Assembly: GCA_017458805.1 (NCBI GenBank)
Contig: JAFTAC010000527.1
Coordinates: forward strand, 1-17,494
Source: Victivallales bacterium
GTDB taxonomy: Bacteria > Verrucomicrobiota > Lentisphaeria > Oligosphaerales > Oligosphaeraceae
DNA length: 17,494 nt
Direction: 5' to 3'
Within the stretch, counting starts at the first letter, position 1. Each line of letters starts with the position of its first letter. Under the pieces are notes generated by a model. It was not told the origin of the DNA. It did no database searches and worked only from the letters and a program-made list of their open reading frames with translations. The position numbers and the translations under genes were made by a program. Below are positions 7,097 to 15,378 of this stretch, piece by piece.

Positions 7097-8797
7097 ATGG
7101 CTAGACTTGGAAGCAGATTCTTGTTTTTCACAACTTCCCCAAGAACTCCAGCAAAAATGATCCCCGAAATCCAATTGCTGGCAGATAGATTCGGAGGAAA
7201 AACTTGGAACAATCAGACACAGAATGAATTTATAACTGCTTTAGGAGAATCCTCTTTTTTTGAAGGCACTGGCTCTCCAAGTGATAAAGCCTTTAGTGTA
7301 CGCGATAGAATCAATCGGGCTCCCAAGGCATTGGGCTTTATCGACTTGACGCCTAAGATAGCCTTAACCGACGCTGGCAGAGCATTTATCTATGGCAAAC
7401 GACCACAAGAAGCTTTTCTGAGGCAGCTCCTTAAATTCCAATTGCCCTCTCCCTTTCATATAGAAGATAAAAGCATTCTTGGAACGTTTTACGTTCGTCC
7501 CTATCTTGAAATCCTACGTTTGATTCGTCAATTGGAATACCTCACGTTTGATGAATTAAAGATTTTCGCCCTTCAATTGACTGATTATCGAAAATTTGAC
7601 GATATAGCGGCTTCTATACGTAAGTTCCGTAAAGACAAAGCAAAATACCAAGGAAATTATAAGCAATTCGCAGATACTATCTGGACTGAATCCATCAAAC
7701 GTTTGTATCATGATGACATTCAAGTTGGCAAAACCAAAACAAGAGAAACAACCGATTCCAGTCTAGATAAGTTCATTAAGACAAAAAAAAGCAATGCTCG
7801 TGATTATGCGGATGCATGTTTCCGTTATTTACGCTATACGGGTTTGCTCTCTCTCGAACAAAAAAGCAGAAGATTGCAGTTTTATGCGGATAAATTGCAG
7901 GATATTGACCATATTCTTGCAACAGTAAGTCGTGAACCTGTATTCGTCAGCGATGAAAAAAAGTATAAGGCACACCTCTTTTGCTCAGAAACACCAGTAC
8001 TTTATGACGATTCCAAAGACAATTTAATCGTTTTTCTTCAAGGAAAAGGCGTTAGTTCCAGAGAAGAACTAATGAAGAAAAACATAGAAGAGTTAAAGGA
8101 TTTGCGTGATAGTATCCTTCAAAAACAGCTGGATGATGTAATTCTCACACAAATACAACAGTTGAAGACTTTTTCATTGTATTCAGAAATTATAGATACA
8201 TTCAAAGAACTACTAGACCACGATATCTACTATGATGCACCCTTGATGCTTGAATACAATACCTGGCGAGCCATGACTATGCTTGACGGAGGAACTATCA
8301 AGGCTAATCTTAAGTTTGATGATGCGGGGCAGCCTTTGTCCACTGCCCAAGGAAATATGCCTGATATTGAGTGCGATTATGGCGATTTTGTTCTCTCTGT
8401 AGAAGTGACTATGCAACATGGTCAACGGCAATATGAGACGGAAGGCGAGCCTGTTGCACGTCACTATGGGCAATTCAAACAAAGCACTGGAAAGAATGCA
8501 TATTGCCTATTTATAGCCCCTACCATTAATCCAGCTGCTTTTATGCATTTTTACGGCCTGAACAAGCTTAACAATGTGTATTATGGTGGTAAAACAAAAA
8601 TCATCCCCATTGGCATTACTCAGTTTATGAAACTGTTAAGCAACTCATTTCAATATCTGGCTACCCATAAATGCGCTCCTACACCAAAGGAGATTAAGAG
8701 TTTTTTAGATTCAGTCCTTGCAAAACTGGATGTTTGCCAAGATGAAAACTCTTGGAAAGATTTCATTCAACAGTCTGTTAATCAATGGTTAATATAA
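7097..8797 (+). CDS. AlwI-family type IIS restriction endonuclease
   Basis: The 566-residue protein starts MARLGSRFLFFTTSPRTPAK and continues with RDRINRAPKALGFIDLTP and LRQLLKFQLPSPFH, signatures of the AlwI/BstNBI nuclease family. The C-terminal cleavage part has PDIECDYGDFVLSVEVT, with D427 and E436, then YETEGEPVARH with E447, E449 and E451 nearby; these fit the PD-(D/E)XK-like active site of the family. It should cut DNA at a fixed distance from an asymmetric site and so destroy unmethylated invading DNA. A strong ribosome site, GAGGAGGT (7086-7093), and a 14-base gap from the methylase stop indicate one operon, with the nuclease made second. Length is close to that of known family members and I see no frameshift. 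AT-rich like its partner. Actual specificity cannot be read from the sequence. Confidence 0.9.
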   Translation: MARLGSRFLFFTTSPRTPAKMIPEIQLLADRFGGKTWNNQTQNEFITALGESSFFEGTGSPSDKAFSVRDRINRAPKALGFIDLTPKIALTDAGRAFIYGKRPQEAFLRQLLKFQLPSPFHIEDKSILGTFYVRPYLEILRLIRQLEYLTFDELKIFALQLTDYRKFDDIAASIRKFRKDKAKYQGNYKQFADTIWTESIKRLYHDDIQVGKTKTRETTDSSLDKFIKTKKSNARDYADACFRYLRYTGLLSLEQKSRRLQFYADKLQDIDHILATVSREPVFVSDEKKYKAHLFCSETPVLYDDSKDNLIVFLQGKGVSSREELMKKNIEELKDLRDSILQKQLDDVILTQIQQLKTFSLYSEIIDTFKELLDHDIYYDAPLMLEYNTWRAMTMLDGGTIKANLKFDDAGQPLSTAQGNMPDIECDYGDFVLSVEVTMQHGQRQYETEGEPVARHYGQFKQSTGKNAYCLFIAPTINPAAFMHFYGLNKLNNVYYGGKTKIIPIGITQFMKLLSNSFQYLATHKCAPTPKEIKSFLDSVLAKLDVCQDENSWKDFIQQSVNQWLI

Positions 8798-8822
8798 ACG
8801 AATCAATCCATTAGGAGCAACC

Positions 8823-9704
8823 ATGAAAAAAACACTTCTTTGGGCGACCGTTCTAGCGGCTGCCACGACATTTGCGGGCGAGGACATTCTCGCCAGGCAC
8901 CAGGCGTTCCGCAAGGAGATTGCGGCGAATCCAACGGTGGCGCAGAACTATCTGAAGGACCAGGATGCGGAGATACGGCGGTTCGCCCTCTACACCCTCG
9001 TCAAGAACAAGGCCCCCAATGCTCTGGAACTGCTGACCGTCGCAGTCAAGGACGCGGACGACATGGTGAGGCTGACGGCCATCTCCGCCCTCGCCTCCAT
9101 GGCAAAGGGGAACCCCGCAGTCGTCAAGGTGATGGACGAGGTTGCGCGCGTGGACGACAACAACCAGGTGCGCCAGATTGCCTTGAAGTACTCATGGCCC
9201 TTCCACCGCGAAACCACCCTCCTGCGCGAGGACAAGGAGTGGGACCACGACGTGGTGGTCGTCAAGCGCTTCAACATCCCCGACGACAACTGGAAAGTCC
9301 AGAAGGACCTGAAAATCGACGGCCATCTGAAAGGGTGGTTCAAACCCTCCTTCGACGACAGCAAGTGGCTGCCCATCACAGTTGGCCACTGGGAAGTGCT
9401 GAACGTGCTGCCCGACTACGACGGCTATGCATGGTACCGCATCAAGTTCAAAATGCCTGAAAAGATGGACTTCACCTCCATCGAACTTGCTTTCGGGGGA
9501 GTGGATGAATCCGCATGGGTCTGGCTCAACGGTATCTATCTGGGCAGCCACGACATCGGCCCCGCCGGCTGGGACCAGCCCTTTGCGCTGGACTGCCGCA
9601 AAGAGGCGAAGTGGGGCGAGGAGAACGTCCTTGTCGTCCGTGTGCAGGACACCGCCTCGGGAGGCGGCATCTGGAAGCCCATCAGCGTCGAGATTCTGAA
9701 GTAA
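8823..9704 (+). CDS. Secreted HEAT-repeat plus GH2-type jelly-roll carbohydrate-binding protein
   Basis: A 293-residue protein with an N-terminal signal peptide (hydrophobic core to about residue 16, likely cut after TTFA). Residues about 22-130 are alpha-helical HEAT-like repeats, with D-A-E-I-R-R-F-A-L and D-D-M-V-R-L-T-A-I-S-A-L spaced about 35 residues apart. Residues about 150-293 resemble the jelly-roll sugar-binding domain of GH2 and related enzymes: W-x-P-S-F-D-D-S-K-W, D-G-Y-A-W-Y-R, the V-W-L-N-G-I-Y-L-G turn, and a final N-V-L-V-V-R-V. No catalytic domain is present, so it is probably a binding or scaffold partner of the enzyme encoded next, which starts 13 bases downstream. AGGAG at 8813-8817 is the ribosome site. 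GC content rises sharply compared with the nuclease gene 25 bases upstream. Confidence 0.75.
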   Translation: MKKTLLWATVLAAATTFAGEDILARHQAFRKEIAANPTVAQNYLKDQDAEIRRFALYTLVKNKAPNALELLTVAVKDADDMVRLTAISALASMAKGNPAVVKVMDEVARVDDNNQVRQIALKYSWPFHRETTLLREDKEWDHDVVVVKRFNIPDDNWKVQKDLKIDGHLKGWFKPSFDDSKWLPITVGHWEVLNVLPDYDGYAWYRIKFKMPEKMDFTSIELAFGGVDESAWVWLNGIYLGSHDIGPAGWDQPFALDCRKEAKWGEENVLVVRVQDTASGGGIWKPISVEILK

Positions 9705-9714
9705 AGGAGGTGAT
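9703..9714 (+). promoter_or_regulatory. Twelve-base extended Shine-Dalgarno site overlapping the previous stop codon
   Basis: AAAGGAGGTGAT is complementary over 12 bases to the usual 3' end of 16S rRNA. It starts inside the TAA stop of the jelly-roll gene (9702-9704) and leaves a 13-base gap between the two genes, so ribosomes finishing one gene are placed for the next. This fixes the start of the 1047-residue protein at ATG 9718. It is much stronger than the sites of the neighbouring genes at 12958 and 13984. Confidence 0.8.
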
Positions 9715-9717
9715 ACC

Positions 9718-12700
9718 ATGAAGAAACTGACTACTATAATTGCTTTGTTTGCAGCCATCATCACCGCAACTGCCGCCGAACTGAAGACGCTGGCGACGTG
9801 GGACTTCAGCCAGCCTCTGGACTCCTTCGCCTATCCCATCAAGCTGCGCGGCGATTCCAAAATCGAAAACGGCATGCTGATGAGCTCCTGCGCGGACATG
9901 TCCAAGGCCAGCGGAGCCAGCATCGTCAAGAACAACAAGGTGTTCGCGCCAGCCAATGCCTTCAGCCTGACCGTTGATTTCATGTTGAACCCCGATTTGC
10001 CTGTCCAGGCCAAGACAGGCGCCGTCCTCTGGGACAACAAATATGTTTTCCTGCCAAAGGACGAAAAGGCCGTTCAGCACCGCGGCTTCGCCCTCTGGGT
10101 CATTAGCAAGGGCAACGGCAAATACGCCTTTGGCTCCGCATTCGGCTTTGGGAGCAAATCTTCCCAGACCACCAGCAAGACCGCTGCCATCACCCCCAAT
10201 GAAAAGCACACGGTGAAGTTGCTCTTCTCCGCCACGGGAAATGTCAGCTACTTCCTGGACGAGAAGCCCTTGGGAACGGGACAGGTTCTTGCGGGCCCCA
10301 TCGCCCACTCAACCTATCCGCCGACATTCGGCGACCGCCACGGCTCAAACTACCAGTCCCTGGGCGGAGGCATCGCCAAGGTCGTCCTTCAGGAGGAACC
10401 CTTCACGCCTGTAGAAATCCAGGCGGACGTCTATTTCCGCAAGGTTTTCGTGCGTGGCGAGAAGGCTCCCGAACTCCATGCGACGATGTGCAACTTCCTG
10501 GCAGCCCCTCTCACGAATGTGACCATCCAGGCCAGTACCATCGGCAAAAAACTGCCCGACATCCGCATCGCCGAAATCAAGCCCACTGAATCCGCCAAGT
10601 TTGTCTTCCCGCTGGACACATGGCTGCTCCACGGCACCTACACTCTCGACTGCAAGGCGGTTGACGACAATGGCAAACTCATCTGCTCTGCTTCCATCCC
10701 CTACATCATCGTCCCTGAATACGGCGACTTCATGCCTGTCATCCTTTGGGGCGGCCAGAGCATCGAAGAGGTCAAGAACGCGGGCTTCACCCACCAGAAC
10801 TGCGGTATCTATCCCATTCGTGGTGACTTCAACCCGAACTCCATCCCCGAACTTATCGAGCGGATGGACGCCAACCTGGCCAACGGCCTCTACGTCTATA
10901 CCTCCGTCCATGTAAAATACCGCTTCATCACCCAGAACCGTTTCCTCTGCAAAGACCGTAACGGCAAGGAATACTCCAACCACGGCCTGGAGGCTTCCCG
11001 CCCCGAGGTTCAGGAGGAGTTCCGGCAGGTGGCCGAGGAGATGAGCAAGTACATGGGCGGGCATCCCGCCTGGGACGCCACTCTGCTCAACAGCGAAATC
11101 CGAGGCTCCGCCAGACCCTCTTTCACGGGCATCCAGGAGGCGGCCTTCAAGAAGTTTGCAGGCTATGACATTCCCGCCGACATCACAGGCGCCTCTCCGA
11201 AACCCTACGTCGCAATGCCTGATTTCCCATGGGACAGAATCATCGACGCAAAGGAGCCCCACTACGTCTATTACAACTGGTTCCGCCAGCATGGCGATGG
11301 CTGGAACGACGTGCAGACCATCCTCAGCAAGGCCATCCACAAATACATGAAGCACCACCATTTCACCTTCCACGACCCTGCGGTGCGCGTGCTTCCGCAG
11401 TGGGGATCGGGCGGCGATGTCGATGTCATCTCCCAATGGACCTACACCTACCCCGACCCAATCAAAATCGGTCAGGCCACCGACGAGCTCTTCGCCATGG
11501 CTGACGGCAAGCCAGGCCAGAAGGTCATGAAGATGACGCAAGCCATCTGGTACCGTTCCGCGACCGCCCCAAAGAACAAGACCGTTGCCAACCTGCCCGA
11601 ATGGTACTCCCGCGAAAAGGAGGCCGCTTTCATCACCATTGCGCCTGACTTCGTGCGCGAGGCCATCTGGAGCAAGATTTCGCGCCCTGTCCAGGGAATC
11701 ATGTACCATGGCAGCGGCTCGCTGCTGGCCGTCGAAAACCACGGCTACCGCTACACGAACCCTGAAAGCAAGAAGGTTCTGGCGGATACGGTTGCACGTG
11801 TACTCCGTCCGCTCGGCCCCGTACTCAAGCGCATCCCCGACAGGCTTCCCGAGGTAGCCATTCTGGAGAGTTCCACGGGCTGGCTCTATGCCAGCAAGCA
11901 CTCCACGAACGGCTGGAGCAACAACTGGGGAGCGGACATCCACCTCGCCCTCCAGTGGGCCAACCTGCAGCCCGTCGTCATCTATGAAGACCATCTGCTG
12001 ACGAACCATCCGAAGGTGTCCAACCTGAAGGTCATTGTCATGCCTGGTGCCGAAGTGCTGACGCAGGACGTGCTTTCCAAACTGCAGGAACTGCAGTCGA
12101 AGGGCGTCATCCTTGTGGGCGATGAGTTCACGACGCCTGCGCTGATGGTCGATTTCCGCATCCACTCCGTGCGCCGTTCCACGCCTGACCCCAAGGGCTC
12201 CAAGGAGGCCTTCCAGAAGCTGGGCAACGAGATTGCCGCCATGCTGAAACCCTATTACAACGCGCCGATGCACGCCAGCAACAACGACCTCGTCATGCGC
12301 AGGCGTGGCACGGACACCGCCGACTATCTCTTCGTCTTGAACGACAAGCGCACATTTGGTGACTATGTCGGCCAGTGGGGGCTGGTTATGGAAAAGGGTC
12401 TGCCCAACTCTGGCAGCGTCACCGTCAACCACAAGTCCGCCGCCGTCTATGACCTCGTCAAACACCAGCAGGTCGCCATGAATGGCAATGCGGAAAACAA
12501 GACCAGCGTGGACGTCGATCTCGCACCTGGCGACGGCACGCTCCTGTTGCTGCTCGACCGTGAAATCAAGAAAGTCGCCATTTCTGCCCCGAAGGAGGTC
12601 GCCAGAGGCGCTGCCTTCACCGTCGATGTCAAGGTGCTGGACAATGCAGGAGCACCTGTCAAGGCCATCCTGCCTCTTGAAATCACGTTGACGGACGCCA

Positions 12701-12861
12701 AGGGCACCACTCTTCCTGGCAGCGGCTTTGTGGCCGCCCCCGATGGTGCCTTCACCCTGAACCAGACCGCCGCCACCAACATGGCCGCTGGAACGGTTGC
12801 CTTGACTGTCAAAGACCTGGCCTCTGGCCTAACCTCAGCCACGACATTCAACGTTAAATAA
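9718..12861 (+). CDS. Secreted multidomain putative glycoside hydrolase (LamG-like, TIM barrel, GH42-like)
   Basis: A 1047-residue exported protein; the signal peptide is likely cut after residue 20 (TATAA). Residues about 21-240 resemble a LamG/concanavalin-like sandwich (TWDFSQPLD, NGMLMSS, GAVLWDN). Residues about 245-335 are an Ig-like strand-rich domain. Residues about 340-690 look like a TIM-barrel enzyme: PVILWGGQSIEEVKNAGF at its start and LLNSEIRG, where E460 is a candidate acid/base of a clan GH-A type enzyme. Residues about 700-830 resemble the Rossmann-like trimerisation domain of GH42 and related families (LQWANLQPVVIYEDHL, KVIVMPGAEVL, GVILVGDEF). The last 90 residues form an Ig-like domain (KVLDNAGAPVKA). 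The substrate is unknown and it may belong to an undefined family; the clan is inferred from layout and not from a proven match. It follows the jelly-roll gene by 13 bases and precedes a double hairpin, so this pair probably forms its own messenger segment. Confidence 0.65.
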   Translation: MKKLTTIIALFAAIITATAAELKTLATWDFSQPLDSFAYPIKLRGDSKIENGMLMSSCADMSKASGASIVKNNKVFAPANAFSLTVDFMLNPDLPVQAKTGAVLWDNKYVFLPKDEKAVQHRGFALWVISKGNGKYAFGSAFGFGSKSSQTTSKTAAITPNEKHTVKLLFSATGNVSYFLDEKPLGTGQVLAGPIAHSTYPPTFGDRHGSNYQSLGGGIAKVVLQEEPFTPVEIQADVYFRKVFVRGEKAPELHATMCNFLAAPLTNVTIQASTIGKKLPDIRIAEIKPTESAKFVFPLDTWLLHGTYTLDCKAVDDNGKLICSASIPYIIVPEYGDFMPVILWGGQSIEEVKNAGFTHQNCGIYPIRGDFNPNSIPELIERMDANLANGLYVYTSVHVKYRFITQNRFLCKDRNGKEYSNHGLEASRPEVQEEFRQVAEEMSKYMGGHPAWDATLLNSEIRGSARPSFTGIQEAAFKKFAGYDIPADITGASPKPYVAMPDFPWDRIIDAKEPHYVYYNWFRQHGDGWNDVQTILSKAIHKYMKHHHFTFHDPAVRVLPQWGSGGDVDVISQWTYTYPDPIKIGQATDELFAMADGKPGQKVMKMTQAIWYRSATAPKNKTVANLPEWYSREKEAAFITIAPDFVREAIWSKISRPVQGIMYHGSGSLLAVENHGYRYTNPESKKVLADTVARVLRPLGPVLKRIPDRLPEVAILESSTGWLYASKHSTNGWSNNWGADIHLALQWANLQPVVIYEDHLLTNHPKVSNLKVIVMPGAEVLTQDVLSKLQELQSKGVILVGDEFTTPALMVDFRIHSVRRSTPDPKGSKEAFQKLGNEIAAMLKPYYNAPMHASNNDLVMRRRGTDTADYLFVLNDKRTFGDYVGQWGLVMEKGLPNSGSVTVNHKSAAVYDLVKHQQVAMNGNAENKTSVDVDLAPGDGTLLLLLDREIKKVAISAPKEVARGAAFTVDVKVLDNAGAPVKAILPLEITLTDAKGTTLPGSGFVAAPDGAFTLNQTAATNMAAGTVALTVKDLASGLTSATTFNVK

Positions 12862-12871
12862 CAGCCCCGTA

Positions 12872-12920
12872 GTCAGGGCCTCTGGCCCTGACGTAATGTG
12901 AGCAGGGGCTCTGCCCCTGC
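12872..12920. repeat. Pair of TCT-loop hairpins between genes
   Basis: The first hairpin has the perfect stem GTCAGGGCC/GGCCCTGAC (12872-12880 and 12884-12892); the second has GCAGGGGC/GCCCCTGC (12902-12909 and 12913-12920). Both have a three-base TCT loop closed by GGC or GGCC. A run of six A follows the second, the wrong base for a + strand terminator, and its T-run on the other strand lies on the 5' side of the hairpin. A messenger-stabilising or processing role between the 9718 and 12958 genes is possible. They share the loop pattern of the hairpins at 309-367. Confidence 0.85.
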
Positions 12921-12957
12921 AAAAAACAAAAACCATTCCCCCTAACAACTTTCACCC

Positions 12958-13908
12958 ATGACAGAACTCATAAAAGCAATGCTTGTGCGCACTTCCAACA
13001 ACTTCTGGGAGGACTGCATCCCCCCGGAGGACGTTTTGGAGAACTATCCGCGTGTGCGGACGCGCTATTTCCGTCCCTTCTTCAACTGTGACATGAAAGT
13101 GCTCCAGCGCATTCTGGAGAAGATGAGTGCCTGCGGACTGAACGCGGTTCTTTTCGACGTCGGTGACTCCGTCCGCTACCAGAGCCGTCCCGACGTGGGC
13201 TTGCCCGACGCCTTGACGCCGAGGCAGTACAAGGAAATCCTATCGCGCTGCCGCGATTTGGGGCTGGAGCCTTTCCCGAAACTGAACTTCTCCAGTTGCC
13301 ACGATGCCTGGCTCGGCAAATACAGCCGTATGCTTTCCACGCCTGAATACTACCACTGCTGCCGCGACCTCATCGAAGAGACCTGCGAGATTTTCGACGG
13401 ACCGCGCTTCTTCCACCTCGGGATGGACGAGGAGGACTACGACAACCAGCGCTTCTACGAGTACATCGTCATCCGCCGTCGTTCCCTCTGGTGGAACGAC
13501 GTCAACTTCCTGGCTGAGTGTGTCAAGTTCGCAGGTTCCCGCCCCTGGGTCTGGAGCGACAAGATATGGCACTGCCCGCTCAGCGAGTTCGCCGCCAATA
13601 TGCCCAAGTACGTCTTGCAGAGCAACTGGTTCTACGGACCAGAGTTCGAGCTTGACCCAGAGAAGAACAAGCAGGCGGATCGCGTCAAGGGCTTCCTGGA
13701 CCTCAACGAACTAGGCTATGACCAACTGCCCACGGGCTCCAACTTCATGTACCCCGAAAACTTCCCACACATGATTGATTTCTGCTCCAAGAACATCCAG
13801 AGGGTGGTGGGATATATGTGCTTCCCATGTCGCGGATGCCTCGCCAAGTACGAGCATGAATACATCGACTGCGCCAATGTCTCCCAGAAGGCATACGCGC
13901 AACTGTAG
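12958..13908 (+). CDS. Cytoplasmic GH20-like beta-N-acetylhexosaminidase-type protein
   Basis: A 316-residue protein without a signal peptide, so probably cytoplasmic, unlike its neighbours. FFHLGMDEED includes H153-L-G-M-D157-E158, the position and layout of the GH20 catalytic H-x-G-x-D-E motif, where the aspartate orients the substrate acetamido group and the glutamate is the acid/base. WVWSDKIW (about 199-206) fits a later substrate-binding tryptophan segment of the GH20 barrel. At 316 residues it is a bare barrel, shorter than typical GH20 enzymes, which carry an N-terminal domain. It could trim N-acetylhexosamine-containing fragments taken up after the secreted enzymes act; this is inferred. 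No Shine-Dalgarno site precedes the ATG; the 96-base gap holds the two hairpins. It could instead be a GH20-related family with other specificity. Confidence 0.6.
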   Translation: MTELIKAMLVRTSNNFWEDCIPPEDVLENYPRVRTRYFRPFFNCDMKVLQRILEKMSACGLNAVLFDVGDSVRYQSRPDVGLPDALTPRQYKEILSRCRDLGLEPFPKLNFSSCHDAWLGKYSRMLSTPEYYHCCRDLIEETCEIFDGPRFFHLGMDEEDYDNQRFYEYIVIRRRSLWWNDVNFLAECVKFAGSRPWVWSDKIWHCPLSEFAANMPKYVLQSNWFYGPEFELDPEKNKQADRVKGFLDLNELGYDQLPTGSNFMYPENFPHMIDFCSKNIQRVVGYMCFPCRGCLAKYEHEYIDCANVSQKAYAQL

Positions 13909-13913
13909 ATTCC

Positions 13914-13941
13914 GCTTATGTGAAGCAATATTCACGTAAGC
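13914..13941. terminator. Hairpin after the GH20-like gene, without a T-run
   Basis: GCTTATGTGAA (13914-13924) pairs with TTCACGTAAGC (13931-13941) with one G-U wobble and a six-base loop, starting 6 bases after the stop at 13908. No run of T follows, so it is a possible factor-dependent end or an RNA-stability element and not a clear intrinsic terminator. The next ATG (13984) has no Shine-Dalgarno site. Confidence 0.45.
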
Positions 13942-13983
13942 AGAGGCGAGGGTGCTGAAGAAATCTTTATTTGCTTTGTAACC

Positions 13984-15366
13984 ATGAAGAAAACGATTTG
14001 GCTTTGCCTGTGCATTATGGCGGCACTTCCGCTCTGTGCACTTGACAGGGATTTCCACGCAATAGGTGATGGGACGGATGCCCCACAACGGCTTGACGTC
14101 TATCGTCGTGCAAAGGGCTACACTGTTCTTGTAACGACTGATGGACGACCTGCGACAGTCATGGCAGAATTGTTGGGCACGCACGTTTTCACGCTTGGCA
14201 GCGATGGGGTTGTGACACTGCCGAATGGCAGTAGCTCCACGGTGCAGCCTGTGGTTCAAGGCAAGGAACTCTGGGGGTATTTTGTGCCTGATGCCGTTAT
14301 TGGCGTTGGTGAAAACGACCTTCTTGACGTGATGGCGGCTTATAAGGGGAGTCAGGCACGCCTGCCTGACGCAGTTGGCTCGCCGTTGCGTGTCTCAGGA
14401 CGCAAAGGGCGCGAGTATAACTGGAACGACGAGGAGACCACCATCCTGGAACAAGTCAGCAACAACCACCTCGGATTCACCGATTTCGCCTATGACGTGG
14501 CGGACCCAGGCGTTGCAGACCTTGTTTCAGGCATGGCAGAGGTACAAGGCGACACGCTTCGTCTCAAGGCTGTTCTGCGCGAACCAGCCGACTGTACGCT
14601 TCGTGTCCTGCTCGATACGATTCCTGATGCGGGATATGCGACTGATGGTGCGGATTTCCTGCTAGACAACGCCATGCTCACCCAGTTCACTGGCAACCAG
14701 CCAAAGGAGTGGAAATGGGATAGTGTGATGAAGGTGCCTTTCACGCGCGACGGCGCTGTCTTCACTTGGGAGGTGCCGCTCAAAACCATCCGCCCAATGG
14801 AAGCGGGACGGCTTCGCATACGTTTCCAGGCACGCACCCGCACGGGGAGTGACGAGATGCCTTCGTTTGGCAAAATCCTGCCGATTCTTCGTCCTGGCAA
14901 TCTTGCCGCCGACCCTGCCACAAAAGTTACCGTTTCTGGTTGTACGCCAAAGTACAAAGCATATCCTTTGACCGATGGTCAGACATCTCGCCGAATTCAC
15001 TGGTGCTTTGAATCGTGGGCGGCAGGAAGCGGCGAACCACTCAAGTTCGCCGAATTCCGCTTCCCGAAGGTGGTGCAGGTGCGCCAGATGGCCGTGTGGT
15101 GGGAGGATGTGCCGAAGGCAGCAGAGGTGCAAATCCTCTCGCCAGATGGTACATGGAGCACGCTCTTCTCGCGCCAGAACGCCTCTGGCGTAGAATCTGA
15201 CGACTGGGTGAAGGCGGAGACTGGCGCGGTCATCGTTGATGCGGCGCAGGAGAAGCTTAAGAAGGCAGAGAAAAACACCTTCCAGTTCCCTGCTGGCACG
15301 ACCACTTCCGCCATCCGAATCACAGACCCGAAATTGCTGTGGATTCGCGAGATTGAGATTTATTGA
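13984..15366 (+). CDS. Secreted protein with CBM9-like and discoidin-like binding parts
   Basis: A 460-residue protein with a clear signal peptide (KKTIWLCLCIMAALPLCA, cut near residue 19). Residues about 20-130 are a beta-rich domain I cannot assign. Residues about 140-310 resemble a CBM9-like (DOMON-type) sugar-binding sandwich: an E-x-x-x-L-x-L-K-A strand, a polar D-x-D region (DGADFLLDN) and FTWEVPLKTIRP. The last 140 residues, from about VSGCTPKYKAYPLTDG to IRITDPKLLWIREIEIY, look like an F5/8 type C (discoidin) carbohydrate-binding domain. No catalytic residues are seen, so it is probably a substrate-binding protein at the cell surface or periplasm. It ends 12 bases before the next gene's ATG, which has a strong GAGGAGGG site overlapping its stop, so the two are likely co-expressed. 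Domain names are fold-level guesses. Confidence 0.6.
   Translation: MKKTIWLCLCIMAALPLCALDRDFHAIGDGTDAPQRLDVYRRAKGYTVLVTTDGRPATVMAELLGTHVFTLGSDGVVTLPNGSSSTVQPVVQGKELWGYFVPDAVIGVGENDLLDVMAAYKGSQARLPDAVGSPLRVSGRKGREYNWNDEETTILEQVSNNHLGFTDFAYDVADPGVADLVSGMAEVQGDTLRLKAVLREPADCTLRVLLDTIPDAGYATDGADFLLDNAMLTQFTGNQPKEWKWDSVMKVPFTRDGAVFTWEVPLKTIRPMEAGRLRIRFQARTRTGSDEMPSFGKILPILRPGNLAADPATKVTVSGCTPKYKAYPLTDGQTSRRIHWCFESWAAGSGEPLKFAEFRFPKVVQVRQMAVWWEDVPKAAEVQILSPDGTWSTLFSRQNASGVESDDWVKAETGAVIVDAAQEKLKKAEKNTFQFPAGTTTSAIRITDPKLLWIREIEIY
14351..14370. repeat. 8-bp palindrome inside the CBM9-like protein gene
   Basis: GTCAGGCA (14351-14358) pairs perfectly with TGCCTGAC (14363-14370) around CGCC, encoding SQARLPD. 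Its arms resemble the first intergenic hairpin (12872-12892, GTCAGGGCC). It sits in a polar loop before the binding domain, where an insertion would be tolerated. Confidence 0.5.
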
Positions 15367-15378
15367 GGAGGGCGCGCC

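Noticed and set aside
10345..12465. 706-codon open frame on the minus strand
   Set aside because: It mirrors the GC-rich + strand gene, has biased composition and no recognisable domain; the + frame has a signal peptide and enzyme-like motifs.
12902..12930. Intrinsic terminator formed by the second hairpin
   Set aside because: The tract after the hairpin is A and not T on the + strand, and on the minus strand the T-run would come before the hairpin.
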